Part shown: positions 53,545-62,174 of the stretch, piece by piece
Layout: each line of letters starts with the position of its first letter
Position numbering within the stretch: the first letter of the stretch is position 1
DNA from: Desulfomonilia bacterium
GTDB taxonomy: Bacteria; Desulfobacterota; Desulfomonilia; UBA1062
DNA length: 64,000 bases
NCBI GenBank assembly: GCA_036567785.1
Contig: DATCTV010000035.1
Span: 1 to 64,000 of the forward strand
Direction: 5' to 3'
Translations under genes and position numbers: made by a program
Notes under the pieces: generated by a model
What the model was told of the DNA's origin: nothing
What the model saw: the letters and a program-made list of their open reading frames with translations, nothing else
Databases searched by the model: none

Positions 53545-54375
53545 TTATTCCTGAATTCCCATATGTTTCAGGAACAGGAAATCCACAATTTTCTGAGGCA
53601 GACTGGACATGATCGCCAGATTGATCGTATCCTTCCGGGTTATCTGATTATGCAGTTTCGGATTCGGAGACTCAACAACCTCTGCTATCCTTTGAGCGGC
53701 CTGAAACGGTGTCGGTGCGCTTTTCAATATCTCGCTGTTCTTGGTGGAGAATTTGACCACCCTCTCATAATAAGGCGAGTCCTTTGGCGGCCTCGTATGG
53801 CTCTTTGCCGCAAACTGGGAAGAAACCTGACTCGGTTCCACTAGAGCTACTTTTATCCCGAAAGGCTCGACCTCATATCTCAGAGAACATACCAGTCCTT
53901 CGACGGCATATTTCGCCGCCGAATATATCGATTCGAATGGAAACGGCATGCGGCCTACCATGGAGGCCATAACAACAAGCTTGCCTGCCCTGTTTTTCCT
54001 CATGGAAGGAATGAATGCCTGGAGCAAGGCGGCCGCACCGAATACGTTTATCTCGAAATTCCTGACCGCCTTTTCAAGATCGACCTCTTCAAAGGGTCCG
54101 AAAAACCCCACTCCGACATTGGAAAGCACGGTGTCCACATGGCCGAATTCCTTGAGAACTTCATCCCTGAACCTGAAGATGCCTGGACGATCGGTTATGT
54201 CAAGCGGGACAAGATAATGCTGGACGCCTTTTCCGCCGAGTTCTTTTTTTAGTGACTCAAGTCCATCCTTATCCATGTCGAATCCTGCGATAGACATTCC
54301 CTTACCGGCAAGGATTTTTGCAACCTCACGACCCATACCCTGCGCCAGTCCGCTTATCACCACTACCTGATTCAT
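53545..54375 (-). CDS. Short-chain dehydrogenase/reductase
   Basis: A 276-residue SDR. The nucleotide loop is SGLAQGMG (about 8-15), the structural motif NVGVG (86-90), and the catalytic set is Ser138, Tyr151 and Lys155 (SIYSAAK). An acidic residue after strand 2 (GFDMD) suggests NAD preference. A hydrophobic C-terminal helix ends it. AAGGAGG lies 4 bases before the start. It is between the padR-like gene and aor and may supply or remove the aldehyde or alcohol linked to that enzyme. Confidence 0.9.
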   Translation of the reverse strand: MNQVVVISGLAQGMGREVAKILAGKGMSIAGFDMDKDGLESLKKELGGKGVQHYLVPLDITDRPGIFRFRDEVLKEFGHVDTVLSNVGVGFFGPFEEVDLEKAVRNFEINVFGAAALLQAFIPSMRKNRAGKLVVMASMVGRMPFPFESIYSAAKYAVEGLVCSLRYEVEPFGIKVALVEPSQVSSQFAAKSHTRPPKDSPYYERVVKFSTKNSEILKSAPTPFQAAQRIAEVVESPNPKLHNQITRKDTINLAIMSSLPQKIVDFLFLKHMGIQE

Positions 54376-54414
54376 ATATCCTCCTTAATAGGAACTTCGT
54401 TCTCATTTGATCCT

Positions 54415-54660
54415 TTATTGAAAGCCAATATTTATTATTTGGAATTGAATGTAATTTGACCATAAACCTGAAATACCCGGATGATCCGACTCCTTATTGC
54501 TTATAAGTCCTTCAGCCTTAAAGGTTTTCAGATTGGAATAAAACCGGGCATGGTTAATTGGCCAGACAGGTTTGAATGACCTTTCAATCCGCTTTTTAAT
54601 CTCACACACGTGTATGCCCCTGCAATGAAACAAACCGGATATCGCATGTCCAACCGCCAT
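54415..54660 (-). CDS. Short PadR-like transcriptional regulator
   Basis: An 81-residue protein whose residues 3-58 resemble the PadR winged-helix domain: AISGLFHCRGIHVCEIKKRIE, the W-P-INHARFYSNL recognition part, and LKTFKAEGLISNKE. The wing after residue 58 and the C-terminal dimer helix are missing, so it is either a truncated remnant or an unusually short regulator. GGAGG lies 9 bases upstream and a near-consensus promoter with a palindrome over its -10 precedes it. It heads the operon with the SDR and aor genes, 39 bases before the SDR. Confidence 0.65.
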   Translation of the reverse strand: MAVGHAISGLFHCRGIHVCEIKKRIERSFKPVWPINHARFYSNLKTFKAEGLISNKESDHPGISGLWSNYIQFQIINIGFQ

Positions 54661-54682
54661 ATATAAAGGCCTCCAAACATGG

Positions 54683-54701
54683 TATATATATTTTATATAT
54701 A
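54683..54701. promoter_or_regulatory. Palindrome over the padR-like promoter
   Basis: TATATATA-TTT-TATATATA is a perfect inverted repeat with a 3-base centre. It covers the -10 element of the padR-like gene's promoter, the position where an autorepressor would act. It is pure A/T, so some symmetry by chance is expected. Confidence 0.45.
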
Positions 54702-54720
54702 TCTAATGTATATATGTCAA
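54692..54720 (-). promoter_or_regulatory. Promoter of the padR-like/SDR/aor operon
   Basis: On the minus strand a perfect -35 TTGACA (54715-54720) and a -10 TATAAA (54692-54697) are 17 bases apart, about 32 bases upstream of the padR-like start. This is the strongest promoter by eye in the window. Confidence 0.75.
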
Positions 54721-54910
54721 CTTTGAATTATTCCTGTTGGGTGTTGGCTGTATAGATGAAGATAATTTGATTAATTAGTCGATATCACGGACTTTTCGAA
54801 TCAATGTTATGATTTGGATTCTCCACAAAAAAAATTTCCTTATGAATCTTAATCAGGCTCAGGTTTTACGAATCTTCGTATCATTTTCTATCACGCAATC
54901 ATTTTAATCT

Positions 54911-57127
54911 TCATGCATATTGTTCCTCTGCAAGAACCTTCTTTAACATTCCGGCAAGATTATCAATCTTGTATGGCTTCTGGATAAAACCGGAAAGGCC
55001 GTATTCCGGAAAACGATGCACTACATCGTGCTCGCTGAAGCCGCTGCTTACTATGACCTTCACTTCGGGTTTAACGAGCTTCATTTCACGGTAGGCCTCA
55101 TCTCCGCCCATATGGGGCATTGTCAGGTCAAGAATTACACAGACGATCTCATCCTTGAATGCATTGAACACATCGAGGGCTTCCTTGCCGTCGGCAGCCA
55201 GAACAACGTCGAATTCCATGCCTTCGAGTATCTGGCGGCCCAGAGATCTTATGGGCTCCTCATCATCAACCAGCAGTATGGTACCGCTTCCTTTCCAGTC
55301 AGCATCATGAACATTAACTTCCTCCGGTAAAAAATCTTCATAATGCACCGGAATCGGCAGCAGCACCTTGAAAACCGTTCCCTTGCCGGGCTCGGTCAAG
55401 ACCGACAAACCTCCGTTGTGGCTTTTTATAATCCCCTGCACGGCTGAAAGGCCCAGCCCCCTGCCTGTAAATTTTGTTGTGAAAAACGGATCGAATATCT
55501 TCGAAAGTGTCTCATGATCCATTCCGCAGCCGGTGTCCGCGACTTCAAGATACACATAATGCCCTTCCGGGAGATCACCGTTCATCCTGTTTTCAATCAT
55601 GAAACTGCCGTCGCATTCGATTATTCCGGTGGATATATTGATAACCCCGCTTTTATCGCCCACGGCTTCGGATGCGTTGATTACAAGGTTCATAATTATC
55701 TGCTGCATCTGTGCTACATCAATCTCTACAAGGGGCAGCCCCTTTGCCAGATTATAATTCAAAACAGCTTTCTTTGATATCGACACATCAAGTATGCCGG
55801 TCATTTCCCTTACCAATTCCGAGATATCGACAGGCTTGACCACGAACAGGCCTTTCCCTGAATATGCAAGCATCTGCCTGCAGATTTCGGCTGCTCTTAT
55901 AGATGCCTTATTTATATTTTCCAGCCGCAGCCTCAAGGTTGACGATTCAGGAGCTTCATCAAGGGCAAGCTCCGTATTGCCGAGAATGGCTGTAAGTATA
56001 TTGTTGAAGTCATGTGCTATTCCCCCGGCAAGAATTCCTATGGATTCAAGCTTCTGGGAATGGTGAAGCTGCAGTTCGAAGCGTTTCTGCTCTTCCTGAG
56101 CATTCTTTATTCCGGTGATATCGGCAATCGTGGCAAGGATATTGGTATTGCCGTTGATGGTCATCACCTCAGCTGAATAAAGGCCGGTGATGGTCTCCCC
56201 CGTTTCCTTCCTGAACTGAAATTCCCTGCTGCTTATTCTTTTGTTTGCCGCCAGGTCTTCAATAACAGAGGATCGCTCATCCATATTCACCCAGAGCTTG
56301 ATTTCAAGAGTCGTCTTTCCGATAACATCCTCGCGGTTGAATCCTGTAATATTGATGAACCCTTCATTGACATCCAGAATACGCCCGTCATTGAAATCGG
56401 TAAGCATGATTGCATATGGTGACGATCTGAAAACTGTTTCAAACTTGTCTTCGCTTTCCCTGAGTTCATTCAGAGTACGCTGCGAATTGACGAACAGAAG
56501 GCTTATGCCGAGCCCTATATTGAAAACAGGGGTGGTAAAGAACAGGATGATATTGAAAAAAACAGGGTCCAGCATTCTGTATTCGGGCATGAACAACCAG
56601 AAGGTGGAACGTAAAAGCAGCACAAATCCCCATGCAAGATTGATCAACCCCACAGCAATATACAGTATGTTCCTTTTTCCGCTCCATCGGAAAAACACGG
56701 CCGAGGTGAAAGCAAAAACAAAGAACATCACAGCAGAAAAGACAAGGTTTCTCACTGCAACCGCATCATTCCAGATAAGGAAGTAGCTCATGACAGCCAG
56801 CGTGACTGCGGGAAGCAGATAAAAGGACTTCCAGAGCTTTTTTGCGAGGACGAATCTGAATGTGCCGTCGAGCCTTATAACGATTGCGAGTATCAGCAGA
56901 AAGTTCTGCAGGAAAAAAAATTCAAAGGAAAGAAACCTGTTTGATTCAACATCCGGAATACCCCTTGCAGCCATTGACAGGTATGCAAGAAATAATACCA
57001 GTGATCCTGCCTGCCAGTGACCGAAACCATAATAGGTTTTCTGGGTCTTTTCATAAAATATGAACATCAGCCATATGCTGAAACTGACAACAGCTTCACT
57101 CATAATCAGGGTGTTGATATCAATCAT
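54911..57127 (-). CDS. Hybrid sensor histidine kinase 4 (7TM, one PAS, REC)
   Basis: A 738-residue kinase with an N-terminal block of about seven membrane helices (1-215; MIDINTLIMSEAVV at the start), a PAS domain (about 230-345), the phospho-acceptor histidine in GGIAHDFNN, an HATPase domain (MNLVINASEAVG, DTGCGMD, GRGLGLSAV) and a receiver with phospho-Asp in ILDLTMPHMGG. The segment around SKKAVLNYNLAKGLP is nearly the same as in kinase 1, showing close paralogy. It has no regulator partner next to it. Confidence 0.92.
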   Translation of the reverse strand: MIDINTLIMSEAVVSFSIWLMFIFYEKTQKTYYGFGHWQAGSLVLFLAYLSMAARGIPDVESNRFLSFEFFFLQNFLLILAIVIRLDGTFRFVLAKKLWKSFYLLPAVTLAVMSYFLIWNDAVAVRNLVFSAVMFFVFAFTSAVFFRWSGKRNILYIAVGLINLAWGFVLLLRSTFWLFMPEYRMLDPVFFNIILFFTTPVFNIGLGISLLFVNSQRTLNELRESEDKFETVFRSSPYAIMLTDFNDGRILDVNEGFINITGFNREDVIGKTTLEIKLWVNMDERSSVIEDLAANKRISSREFQFRKETGETITGLYSAEVMTINGNTNILATIADITGIKNAQEEQKRFELQLHHSQKLESIGILAGGIAHDFNNILTAILGNTELALDEAPESSTLRLRLENINKASIRAAEICRQMLAYSGKGLFVVKPVDISELVREMTGILDVSISKKAVLNYNLAKGLPLVEIDVAQMQQIIMNLVINASEAVGDKSGVINISTGIIECDGSFMIENRMNGDLPEGHYVYLEVADTGCGMDHETLSKIFDPFFTTKFTGRGLGLSAVQGIIKSHNGGLSVLTEPGKGTVFKVLLPIPVHYEDFLPEEVNVHDADWKGSGTILLVDDEEPIRSLGRQILEGMEFDVVLAADGKEALDVFNAFKDEIVCVILDLTMPHMGGDEAYREMKLVKPEVKVIVSSGFSEHDVVHRFPEYGLSGFIQKPYKIDNLAGMLKKVLAEEQYA

Positions 57128-57294
57128 AAATGCTCCTTATCGTGCCCGATTACTTTGTCATCTTCCCAACAAATAACATTTAAAAAACAATGTTCTGGCA
57201 AACCGGATTCCTCCGTAAGCTTTCGAAACAGATATCGGCTATCCGGATGAAAATATTTAAATAATTTTTCACCTCCTGAAAGGTTTCATTAGCC

Positions 57295-57792
57295 ATGTAT
57301 TCCGGCGGATCGTTCAAGGAGGAAAGGGATTTCGTAGAGGTTATAAGGAATTATTTCACTTCAACGATATTCATCGCTGTTGTTTCCGCAATGATCCTGT
57401 CGAAAATCGATATTCCCGAAGATCATTTTACAGCCACAATCCAGGAGGAATTAAAAACGGTTCAGTGCTCGCTGGCAGTGATCTCGGCCATAATTCTCGG
57501 GCAGCAGCTTTCTTTCCAGCCGATGAAGGGGTTATGGGCGCTTATCACCTTTTCCATTTTCATCCAGATGCTGTTCCAGGTATGTTTCTGCAGTGCTGTT
57601 TCAAACATCCCGGGAGTCAATCATGTGAACAGGGATATCCTTGTCCTCTCAAGCGCCATGCCTGCAGCCCTTCCTGGCCCGGTTTTCGCAACTCAATATG
57701 ACTGCGCGGCCAGGACGGCAACCCTGCTGACGTTCACCCACATCGTCATCAGCCCGGTTGTCGTTCCGGTTGTCTTTACTTTGTTCCCATAA
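57295..57792 (+). CDS. AEC-family permease, C-terminal half only
   Basis: A 165-residue membrane protein with five predicted helices. The C-terminal part (ILVLSSAMPAALPGPVFATQY and TLLTFTHIVISPVVVP) resembles the end of auxin-efflux-carrier family permeases, which have about 300 residues in two five-helix halves. Here only the second half is present, with a stop codon six codons before the ATG and no room for the first half upstream. It may be a truncated remnant or a half-size transporter that dimerises. Confidence 0.5.
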   Translation: MYSGGSFKEERDFVEVIRNYFTSTIFIAVVSAMILSKIDIPEDHFTATIQEELKTVQCSLAVISAIILGQQLSFQPMKGLWALITFSIFIQMLFQVCFCSAVSNIPGVNHVNRDILVLSSAMPAALPGPVFATQYDCAARTATLLTFTHIVISPVVVPVVFTLFP

Positions 57793-57815
57793 GACGTGTA
57801 ATTGCGGCTGCTGTG

Positions 57816-58430
57816 TTATCCCGCAGGCTTCATTATCCAGAAAACAGAAACAATAACGGCAAGGGCCGGGAATATCACATAGAAAATACCCTTCGGCTTC
57901 GGGAACGGAACCTTAAGCAGAAACAGAACGCCCACAGCCGCATATGAGGCGCGGACCGTCCAGATGTATGAAGGTCCGGAAAGCATAAACTTCACAGAAA
58001 AGACAAGCGGGAATATCATTGCCGAGAATGTGACTGGCAGGCCGGTATAAAACTTGACCGGCCCTTCCCCGATAAGACCTGAGATATTGAAATGTCCGAG
58101 CCTCATGGCTGCGGCACAGCAGTAAGCTGTCAACAATATATGATCAACAGGCGAATTGAACCCAGAGTGAAGTGCGATCATGGCGGGTGCCGCACCGAAA
58201 TTGACAATATCGTTTATCGAGTCGATCTCTGCACCGAATGCCTTTTCCTGTTCGTTCAAATCGAACCTGCGTGCTATGAAACCGTCGAACAGATCGGATA
58301 TGCCGGCCCATATCAGGCAGACAAGGGCATATCCTATATAACCGTTAAATGAAAAAATGCATGACGCCATACCGAAAATGAGCGCCAGAAAAGAAACAGC
58401 AGTAGGAATGTTATAGACTCCCAGAAACAT
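57816..58430 (-). CDS. pssA: CDP-diacylglycerol-serine O-phosphatidyltransferase
   Basis: A 204-residue membrane enzyme that makes phosphatidylserine, the precursor of phosphatidylethanolamine. The CDP-alcohol transferase motif is seen as DLFDGFIARRF with GAEIDSINDIV (D-G-x2-A-R ... G-x3-D-x3-D), and about six membrane helices follow the type II PssA plan. AAGGGG lies 7 bases before the ATG. No psd gene is nearby. Confidence 0.88.
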   Translation of the reverse strand: MFLGVYNIPTAVSFLALIFGMASCIFSFNGYIGYALVCLIWAGISDLFDGFIARRFDLNEQEKAFGAEIDSINDIVNFGAAPAMIALHSGFNSPVDHILLTAYCCAAAMRLGHFNISGLIGEGPVKFYTGLPVTFSAMIFPLVFSVKFMLSGPSYIWTVRASYAAVGVLFLLKVPFPKPKGIFYVIFPALAVIVSVFWIMKPAG

Positions 58431-58473
58431 AGTCTTACCCCTTCGGCAAGCCCGCTATAAAGAAGCTTTAGAT

Positions 58474-59499
58474 TCAAATTATCCCTTGCTCGTAAAGTTC
58501 GCTTTTCAGATAGGCATAGTAAATCGGCGCGGCGATAACTCCCGGGATGCCGAAAGCGGCTTCCATGAATATCATGGTAACAAGCAGTTCCCAAGCCTTT
58601 GAATTGATCTGGGAACCCACAATCTTCGCATTCAGAAAATATTCCAGCTTATGTATTAAGATCAGAAATATTAGTGAAGATACGGCAATTCCCGGAGATA
58701 TGCTCAAGCTGACTACAACTATGACCGTATTCGAAATAAGGTTTCCTATTATCGGTATCAGGCCCACAAGAAAGGTCAGGGCAATCAGGGTCTTGGCAAA
58801 AGGAAGGTGAATGCCCAGAAGCGGCAATGCAACTTCTATATAAAACCACGTAAAGAATGTATTCAGCGCCGAAATTCTCACCTGGGCAAAAACTATGCGC
58901 CTGAATGCCATATGAAACATGTAGACCCTCTTGCTCAGGGCCAATGTGAAAGGCTTTTCAGCAGGGTCATGAGTGACTTCACTCAAAGAAACGATGACGC
59001 CTATTATCATGCCGATGAGGATCATGGTCACCCCGCGCGCCGCCTGTTTACCTGCCATCGGCAACTCATAGGCATGCTGGTTCAGCCAGGCTATTGCAGA
59101 CTCTTTCATTCCTTCAGCATCCTGGGGGATATATGCCATCAGCCAGTCAGGGATAAGCCTGTGCGAACCGCCGATGATCTCTGCCATCTTTCTGAACAGA
59201 TTGGAGACATTATCCGAACCGCTCCTTAAAAACGATATGGCGCCCCATGAAACGCTTATAAGAATTGCGATCACGACAACGGAGATAGCCGCAACAACAA
59301 CGGCTTTTGCACGCGAGCTTCCAAGATACCTTCCTGTTACATACGGGGAAAGGCTGTGGACGATTTCATAAACCAGGAAACCGGAAATAAGTGCGCCTAG
59401 CAGATGAAGCTTGAGCACAAGTATAAGCATTAAACATGCAAGTATCCACGCGATTATATCGCTTGCTGCAATACGTCCGGTTTTTTCAGTATCAGTCAT
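58474..59499 (-). CDS. AI-2E transporter family permease (second)
   Basis: A 341-residue AI-2E/UPF0118 protein, with N-terminal helices (DIIAWILACLMLILVLKLHLL region, about 11-35), a helix near 60-80, and a C-terminal cluster with LVGLIPIIGNLISNTVIV and AAFGIPGVIAAPIYYAYLK. The start at 59499 gives a normal N-terminus and a GGAC site; an ORF start 30 bases earlier is weaker. A consensus-like promoter lies upstream. pssA follows 43 bases later and may share the transcript. Confidence 0.87.
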   Translation of the reverse strand: MTDTEKTGRIAASDIIAWILACLMLILVLKLHLLGALISGFLVYEIVHSLSPYVTGRYLGSSRAKAVVVAAISVVVIAILISVSWGAISFLRSGSDNVSNLFRKMAEIIGGSHRLIPDWLMAYIPQDAEGMKESAIAWLNQHAYELPMAGKQAARGVTMILIGMIIGVIVSLSEVTHDPAEKPFTLALSKRVYMFHMAFRRIVFAQVRISALNTFFTWFYIEVALPLLGIHLPFAKTLIALTFLVGLIPIIGNLISNTVIVVVSLSISPGIAVSSLIFLILIHKLEYFLNAKIVGSQINSKAWELLVTMIFMEAAFGIPGVIAAPIYYAYLKSELYEQGII

Positions 59500-59535
59500 T
59501 AAATAAAGTCCTGTCCCGTTTTCTGGCATTCTTTA

Positions 59536-59547
59536 CTTGCCGGCAAG
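59536..59547. promoter_or_regulatory. Palindrome in the leader of the AI-2E permease gene
   Basis: CTTGCCGGCAAG is a perfect 12-base palindrome between the predicted transcription start and the coding region. It could be an operator or a leader hairpin. Confidence 0.35.
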
Positions 59548-59560
59548 AATATGCGCACGG

Positions 59561-59589
59561 ATTATAGGTTAATTTACAGACCTCGTAAA
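59561..59589 (-). promoter_or_regulatory. Promoter of the second AI-2E permease gene
   Basis: On the minus strand TTTACG (59584-59589) and a perfect TATAAT (59561-59566) are 17 bases apart, about 62 bases upstream of the start codon. Confidence 0.6.
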
Positions 59590-59660
59590 GATGAGTTCAA
59601 AGCACAGACCGTAATTCCGTAATAAAGGGCAGTGTTCTGATATCAGGCGCTGTTTCAGCG

Positions 59661-61046
59661 TCATTTGTTTTTATCTCTGGCCAGCGATGCAAACATACCG
59701 GCAATACAAAGCATTGAATTAAGAATAAAGCACAGACGTACAGCCTGTATGAACCTCGGATAATACTGAGGTGTTATCTCGACACGGCCGATCATCATTG
59801 TGAATATCATCATCACGACAGCCATGCTTATGGTCTGGCCGGTAAGTCTCATGGTGGCAAGCATGCCTGAGGCTACGCCGTAAGCGCTTCTGTCCACAGA
59901 TCCCATGATCGCATTCGTGTTCGGAGAAGAAAACAGGCCCAGTCCGGCACCAAGTATGAGAAGTGACCCGGCTGCATACAAAGTATCCGATTTATCCGAA
60001 AGGAAAATGAGAAAGAAAAGCCCGAGGGCGGTAACAGCCATTCCCAGCGATGAAAGTATCCTGGCGCTTATCTTATCCGACAGCCTTCCTGAGAGAGGAG
60101 CAATGACGGCCATTACAACAGGTGAGGCAATAAGGACCAAACCGGCTTCCTCAGGCGACATGCCTTTTATGTACTGCAGGTAAAGGCTCATGATGAATCC
60201 AGTGGCAAATGTGGCGGCATAATTTATGAGCGCCGCAATGTTGGAAAAAAGGAAAATTCTGTTTCTGGTAAAAAGCTTAAGATCGATCAGAGGGCTGGAT
60301 GATTTGCCTTCCCATAAAATGAAGGCAGCCAGCAAAGAGCCCCCTGCGACAACCAGAAAATACCCCCTGCCCGGCATGAGGGAAAACCCGTATATCGCCA
60401 GAAACAGTCCCAGCGCATATGTGAAGGAGCCTGTATAATCCATGGCGCATTTCTGAATGCATCCGTCTTCGGAAGACGTTATCCTGATGGCGAGAAAAAA
60501 GGCAGCAACTGAAAACGGTACGGTTGCAAGAAAAATCATCCTCCATGAATAGTGCTCGGTCAGCCATCCTCCCAGAAAAGGGCCTGCAGTAAGTCCGATA
60601 TAGACCATAGCGATCGAATATCCTATCACCTTACCCCGGACTTCGGGTCTGTATACCATGGAAAGCATTGCGACACCCGTACTGAAGATGAAGGCACTCC
60701 CTATTCCCTGAACAACCCGCGCGGTTATGAGTACTTCAACTGATTTTGAAATCCCTGCAAGAAGAGTGGAGATGCTGAATATCGCCATACCAATGGCAAA
60801 TATTCTTGCCCGGCCGTGGATATCCGCTATCCTGCCCACAGGCAATAGAAAGACTGCTGTCGCAAGAAGGAACGATGTGGCTACCCAGTTGAGCATAACC
60901 GCATTCAGACCGAACTGCTTGGCAATCTCAGGAAGGGCGATGTTAACAGATGATGACATGAAGGGTGTGATGAACGACGAGAGGAGCACGATAAATAAAA
61001 TCATACCCCTTTTTGCAGCATTATCATCCATCTGCATTTTTCCCAT
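59661..61046 (-). CDS. MFS efflux transporter, EmrB/DHA2-like
   Basis: A 461-residue major facilitator protein with 12 to 14 membrane helices. The family motif A is seen as GRIADIHGRARIFAIG (about 76-91), the antiporter motif C as GLTAGPFLGGWL, and the N-terminus as SSFITPFMSSSVNIALPEIA, typical of drug:H+ antiporters. The export substrate is not known. The next gene upstream is divergent. Confidence 0.9.
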   Translation of the reverse strand: MGKMQMDDNAAKRGMILFIVLLSSFITPFMSSSVNIALPEIAKQFGLNAVMLNWVATSFLLATAVFLLPVGRIADIHGRARIFAIGMAIFSISTLLAGISKSVEVLITARVVQGIGSAFIFSTGVAMLSMVYRPEVRGKVIGYSIAMVYIGLTAGPFLGGWLTEHYSWRMIFLATVPFSVAAFFLAIRITSSEDGCIQKCAMDYTGSFTYALGLFLAIYGFSLMPGRGYFLVVAGGSLLAAFILWEGKSSSPLIDLKLFTRNRIFLFSNIAALINYAATFATGFIMSLYLQYIKGMSPEEAGLVLIASPVVMAVIAPLSGRLSDKISARILSSLGMAVTALGLFFLIFLSDKSDTLYAAGSLLILGAGLGLFSSPNTNAIMGSVDRSAYGVASGMLATMRLTGQTISMAVVMMIFTMMIGRVEITPQYYPRFIQAVRLCFILNSMLCIAGMFASLARDKNK

Positions 61047-61130
61047 AATTATTCCGAGTGTCCGTGATTATAGCCCGCCAAGTCAACATAATACTTGCAA
61101 TAAAAGCAATGCTTGTGCTGATTAATCAAA

Positions 61131-61159
61131 TTGACATTTTCCCTGCTTGGATGGATTAT
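61131..61159 (+). promoter_or_regulatory. Possible promoter of the surface-protein operon
   Basis: TTGACA (61131-61136) and GATTAT (61154-61159) are 17 bases apart, about 63 bases upstream of the CsgG-like gene. The -35 is perfect and the -10 matches at 4 of 6. Confidence 0.5.
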
Positions 61160-61221
61160 TACCCTGAATAAAAAACTTCGGTTCCCTTGAAATCAAAAAA
61201 TCATATTGCGGGATGGTTATT

Positions 61222-62151
61222 ATGATTGGAAAAACAAAATATATTTCAGTAATGACAGCTGTTCTCATCATCTTGAATGCAGCATCCTTGTGTCTGGCAG
61301 GAGAGGTAATTACAGATACCGCAAGACAGTGGGCTAAAGAGGCCGTCAGCCAGGAAAAATCCCTTTCATCCCCTTCTTCAGGAAACACGGTCGCAGTACT
61401 TAATTTCAAGAATGCATCCGGCGACCCGGCCCTGAATCCGCTGCAAAAGGGTTTCTCCTTCATGCTAATGACAGACCTGGCATCGGTTCCAGGTATACAG
61501 CTTGTTGAAAGGGTGAAGCTTCAGGCTCTCATGCAGGAACTTGAAATGGGGGCTTCAGGCATAATCGAAGACGCTTCGACTCCCAGAATGGGAAGGCTCT
61601 TAAGGGCAAACTACCTTATCGGCGGAGAGCTTACTCTTCCCAAGGCTGATGATCTGAATGTAGGTTCTTATCTGTGGGGTGTATCGGGAGACAGAATGCT
61701 AGGACAGCCGAGTGCAAGGGGAAGTCTCAACGATATATTCGACCTGGAGAAAAAGATACTTTTTGAAATTATCGATCAGCTGAAGATCAGCCTCACCGAC
61801 GAGCAGAAACAGAAGCTGAAAAAGCCCTTTACGACAAGCGTCACCGCACTGTACTACTTTTCGAAAGGCATCGACAGCAGCGATAGAGGCAATTACAGGC
61901 AGGCCCAGATATACTACAACAGGGCAGTCGCGGCAGACCCCCAGCTGGGTGCGGCGAATTCAGCAAGAAATGAGCTTATCAGAATGAGGCTTGCCCCTGC
62001 CAGGCCGAAAGAAGACGCGGTTATCAGGTCAATGGAGGCACAGAATTCAAACTCTGCAAGCCTCAAACAGAATAATTCCACATTCAGGGCGCTTAATCCG
62101 TATCAGGTCGAAAAAGGACACGGTTCAGGCCAGGTAAAAGTGTCATGGTAG
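61222..62151 (+). CDS. CsgG/FlgO-like exported protein with TPR region
   Basis: A 309-residue exported protein. A signal peptide (about 1-26, ending near LCLAGEV) precedes a domain resembling CsgG/FlgO-type proteins (TVAVLNFKNASGDP, FSFMLMTDLASVPGIQLVER, LQALMQELEMGASG, LRANYLIGGELTL). A TPR-like stretch follows (ALYYFSKGIDSSDRGNYRQA) and then a disordered tail. CsgG-type proteins act at the outer membrane in assembly of surface structures. The ATG at 61222 is preferred to 61213 on ribosome-site spacing. It is first of three surface-protein genes. Confidence 0.72.
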   Translation: MIGKTKYISVMTAVLIILNAASLCLAGEVITDTARQWAKEAVSQEKSLSSPSSGNTVAVLNFKNASGDPALNPLQKGFSFMLMTDLASVPGIQLVERVKLQALMQELEMGASGIIEDASTPRMGRLLRANYLIGGELTLPKADDLNVGSYLWGVSGDRMLGQPSARGSLNDIFDLEKKILFEIIDQLKISLTDEQKQKLKKPFTTSVTALYYFSKGIDSSDRGNYRQAQIYYNRAVAADPQLGAANSARNELIRMRLAPARPKEDAVIRSMEAQNSNSASLKQNNSTFRALNPYQVEKGHGSGQVKVSW

Positions 62152-62174
62152 GCAATATGAAAGGGGGGCGTTTT

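Noticed and set aside
57793-57830. Weak GCGG/CCGC hairpin between the AEC-like gene and pssA
   Set aside because: Stem of only 4-5 bp with a long loop and no T run.
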